DNA from: Terrabacter sp. Root181
GTDB taxonomy: Bacteria; Actinomycetota; Actinomycetes; Actinomycetales; Dermatophilaceae
Direction: 5' to 3'
Length of the DNA: 64,000 nucleotides
Assembly (NCBI RefSeq): GCF_001428505.1
Contig: NZ_LMHU01000006.1
Location: 62,712 to 126,711, forward strand
A model generated the notes under the pieces. That model was not told the DNA's origin. It worked only from the letters and a program-made list of their open reading frames with translations, and did no database searches. The translations under genes were made by a program, and so were the position numbers. Of this stretch, positions 63,452 through 64,000 are shown piece by piece (within the stretch, counting starts at the first letter, position 1; each line of letters opens with the position of its first letter).

Positions 63452-64000
63452 CCGCGTTCCACCTCGCCGTCATCACGGCCGGCGTGACCCAGCCGTCCTC
63501 GACGCGACTGCTCGCCGACCGCCTCACCGAGGCCACGGTCCGCGCGCTCGCGCCCCGCGAGGTCGTCGTCGAGGTCGTCGACGTGCGCGACGTCGCGCAC
63601 GACCTGACGAACAACGTCCTCACCGGTTTCGCGTCGCCCGAGCTGCAGGTGCGGCTCGACGCGATCAGCGAGGCGGACGCCGTCGTCGTCGCGACCCCGG
63701 TGTATGCCGCGTCGTACAGCGGCCTGTTCAAGATGCTCGTCGACGTGCTCCCGATGGACGCCCTCCGCGACACCCCCGTGCTGCTCGGCGCGACCGGTGG
63801 CACGGCCCGCCACTCACTCGCGCTCGACCACGCGCTGCGCCCGCTCTTCGCGCACCTCGGTGCCCTCGTGGCCCCGGTGGCGGTCTTCGCCGCCAGCGAG
63901 GACTGGGGCAGCGTCGACGCCGGCCGGCTCGGCGATCGGATCGAGCGTGCCGGCGCGGCCTTCGCGGGCCTCGTGAGCGGCGCGCCGAGGGCCGCCCGGG
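63448..64000 (+). CDS. NAD(P)H-dependent FMN reductase, 3' partial
   Basis: 184 codons remain in the window. Flavodoxin-like FMN reductase: VITAGVTQPSSTRLLADRL (about 8-26) is the phosphate loop, VVVATPVYAASYSGLFKMLVD (split at 80-100) the conserved core, ATGGTARHSLALDHALRPLF the later family motif. It would supply reduced FMN to the monooxygenase upstream. Start GTG 63448 overlaps that gene's stop. The C-terminus is beyond the window edge. Confidence 0.9.
   Translation, partial: MTAFHLAVITAGVTQPSSTRLLADRLTEATVRALAPREVVVEVVDVRDVAHDLTNNVLTGFASPELQVRLDAISEADAVVVATPVYAASYSGLFKMLVDVLPMDALRDTPVLLGATGGTARHSLALDHALRPLFAHLGALVAPVAVFAASEDWGSVDAGRLGDRIERAGAAFAGLVSGAPRAAR

Overview
The window is GC-rich, almost fully coding DNA from a high-GC actinobacterium. 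Short TANNNT -10 boxes lie 6-9 nt from many start codons, GTGA/ATGA stop-start overlaps are common, and the PIM-lipid genes and gene order fit Actinomycetota. A member of the Intrasporangiaceae and relatives (Janibacter/Knoellia/Phycicoccus type) is my best guess, by inference only. Most of the gene order matches, from memory, three conserved blocks of the Mycobacterium tuberculosis chromosome (thrS to hisS; parA-scpAB-rluB-cmk-der; pgsA2-DUF881-sbp-DUF881-gcvH-garA-ftsR-DUF151-merR-gcvP).

Layout. 1-4.9 kb: a partial MaoC-type gene, two GNAT genes on the minus strand, and thrS. 5.0-8.3 kb: a secreted GH92 alpha-mannosidase. 8.3-8.8 kb: a 494-nt gene-free stretch with a promoter, a probable small structured RNA and several hairpins. 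8.8-12.8 kb: the PIM operon (HIT protein, CDP-alcohol phosphatidyltransferase, PatA-type acyltransferase, PimA-type mannosyltransferase, membrane protein). 12.9-18 kb: PLP synthase genes pdxS and pdxT, split by a DUF4037 gene and an inverted kynureninase, then yebC. 18.1-20.6 kb: ruvCAB behind an SOS-box-like operator. 20.7-27.2 kb: yajC-secD-secF, apt, relA. 27.2-32.5 kb: a repeat-rich DUF349 gene, a peptidyl-prolyl isomerase, an MBL hydrolase and hisS. 32.5-35.5 kb: a small membrane gene, ald, xerD. 35.5-43.3 kb: parA, scpA, scpB, a pseudouridine synthase, tyrA, cmk, a PlsC-like gene, der. 43.4-46.8 kb: tRNA-Pro(GGG), a broken Ig-like gene, a hexapeptide acyltransferase and a YibE/F protein. 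47-56.6 kb: a phosphatidyltransferase, DUF881-sbp-DUF881, gcvH, the FHA gene garA, two MerR regulators around a DUF151 gene, and gcvP behind a glycine riboswitch. 56.7-64 kb: a GCS2-type ligase, a histidine phosphatase, PhzF, DUF1697, an RNA methyltransferase, VanW, and a luciferase-like monooxygenase with a partial flavin reductase.

The clusters work as units: PIM lipid anchor synthesis, PLP supply, Holliday-junction repair, Sec export, stringent response with purine salvage, chromosome segregation, and glycine cleavage with its regulators. I see no transposase, CRISPR array, prophage or biosynthetic cluster. The most unusual signal is sequence-level: the octamer GTATGCCG/CGGCATAC occurs about 27 times, far above composition expectation, often inside or beside terminators, and it dictates rare Tyr TAT and Ile ATA codons. 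The other candidates for novelty are the probable small RNA near 8.5 kb, several very long perfect hairpins, and a frameshifted Ig-like gene at a G6 run.
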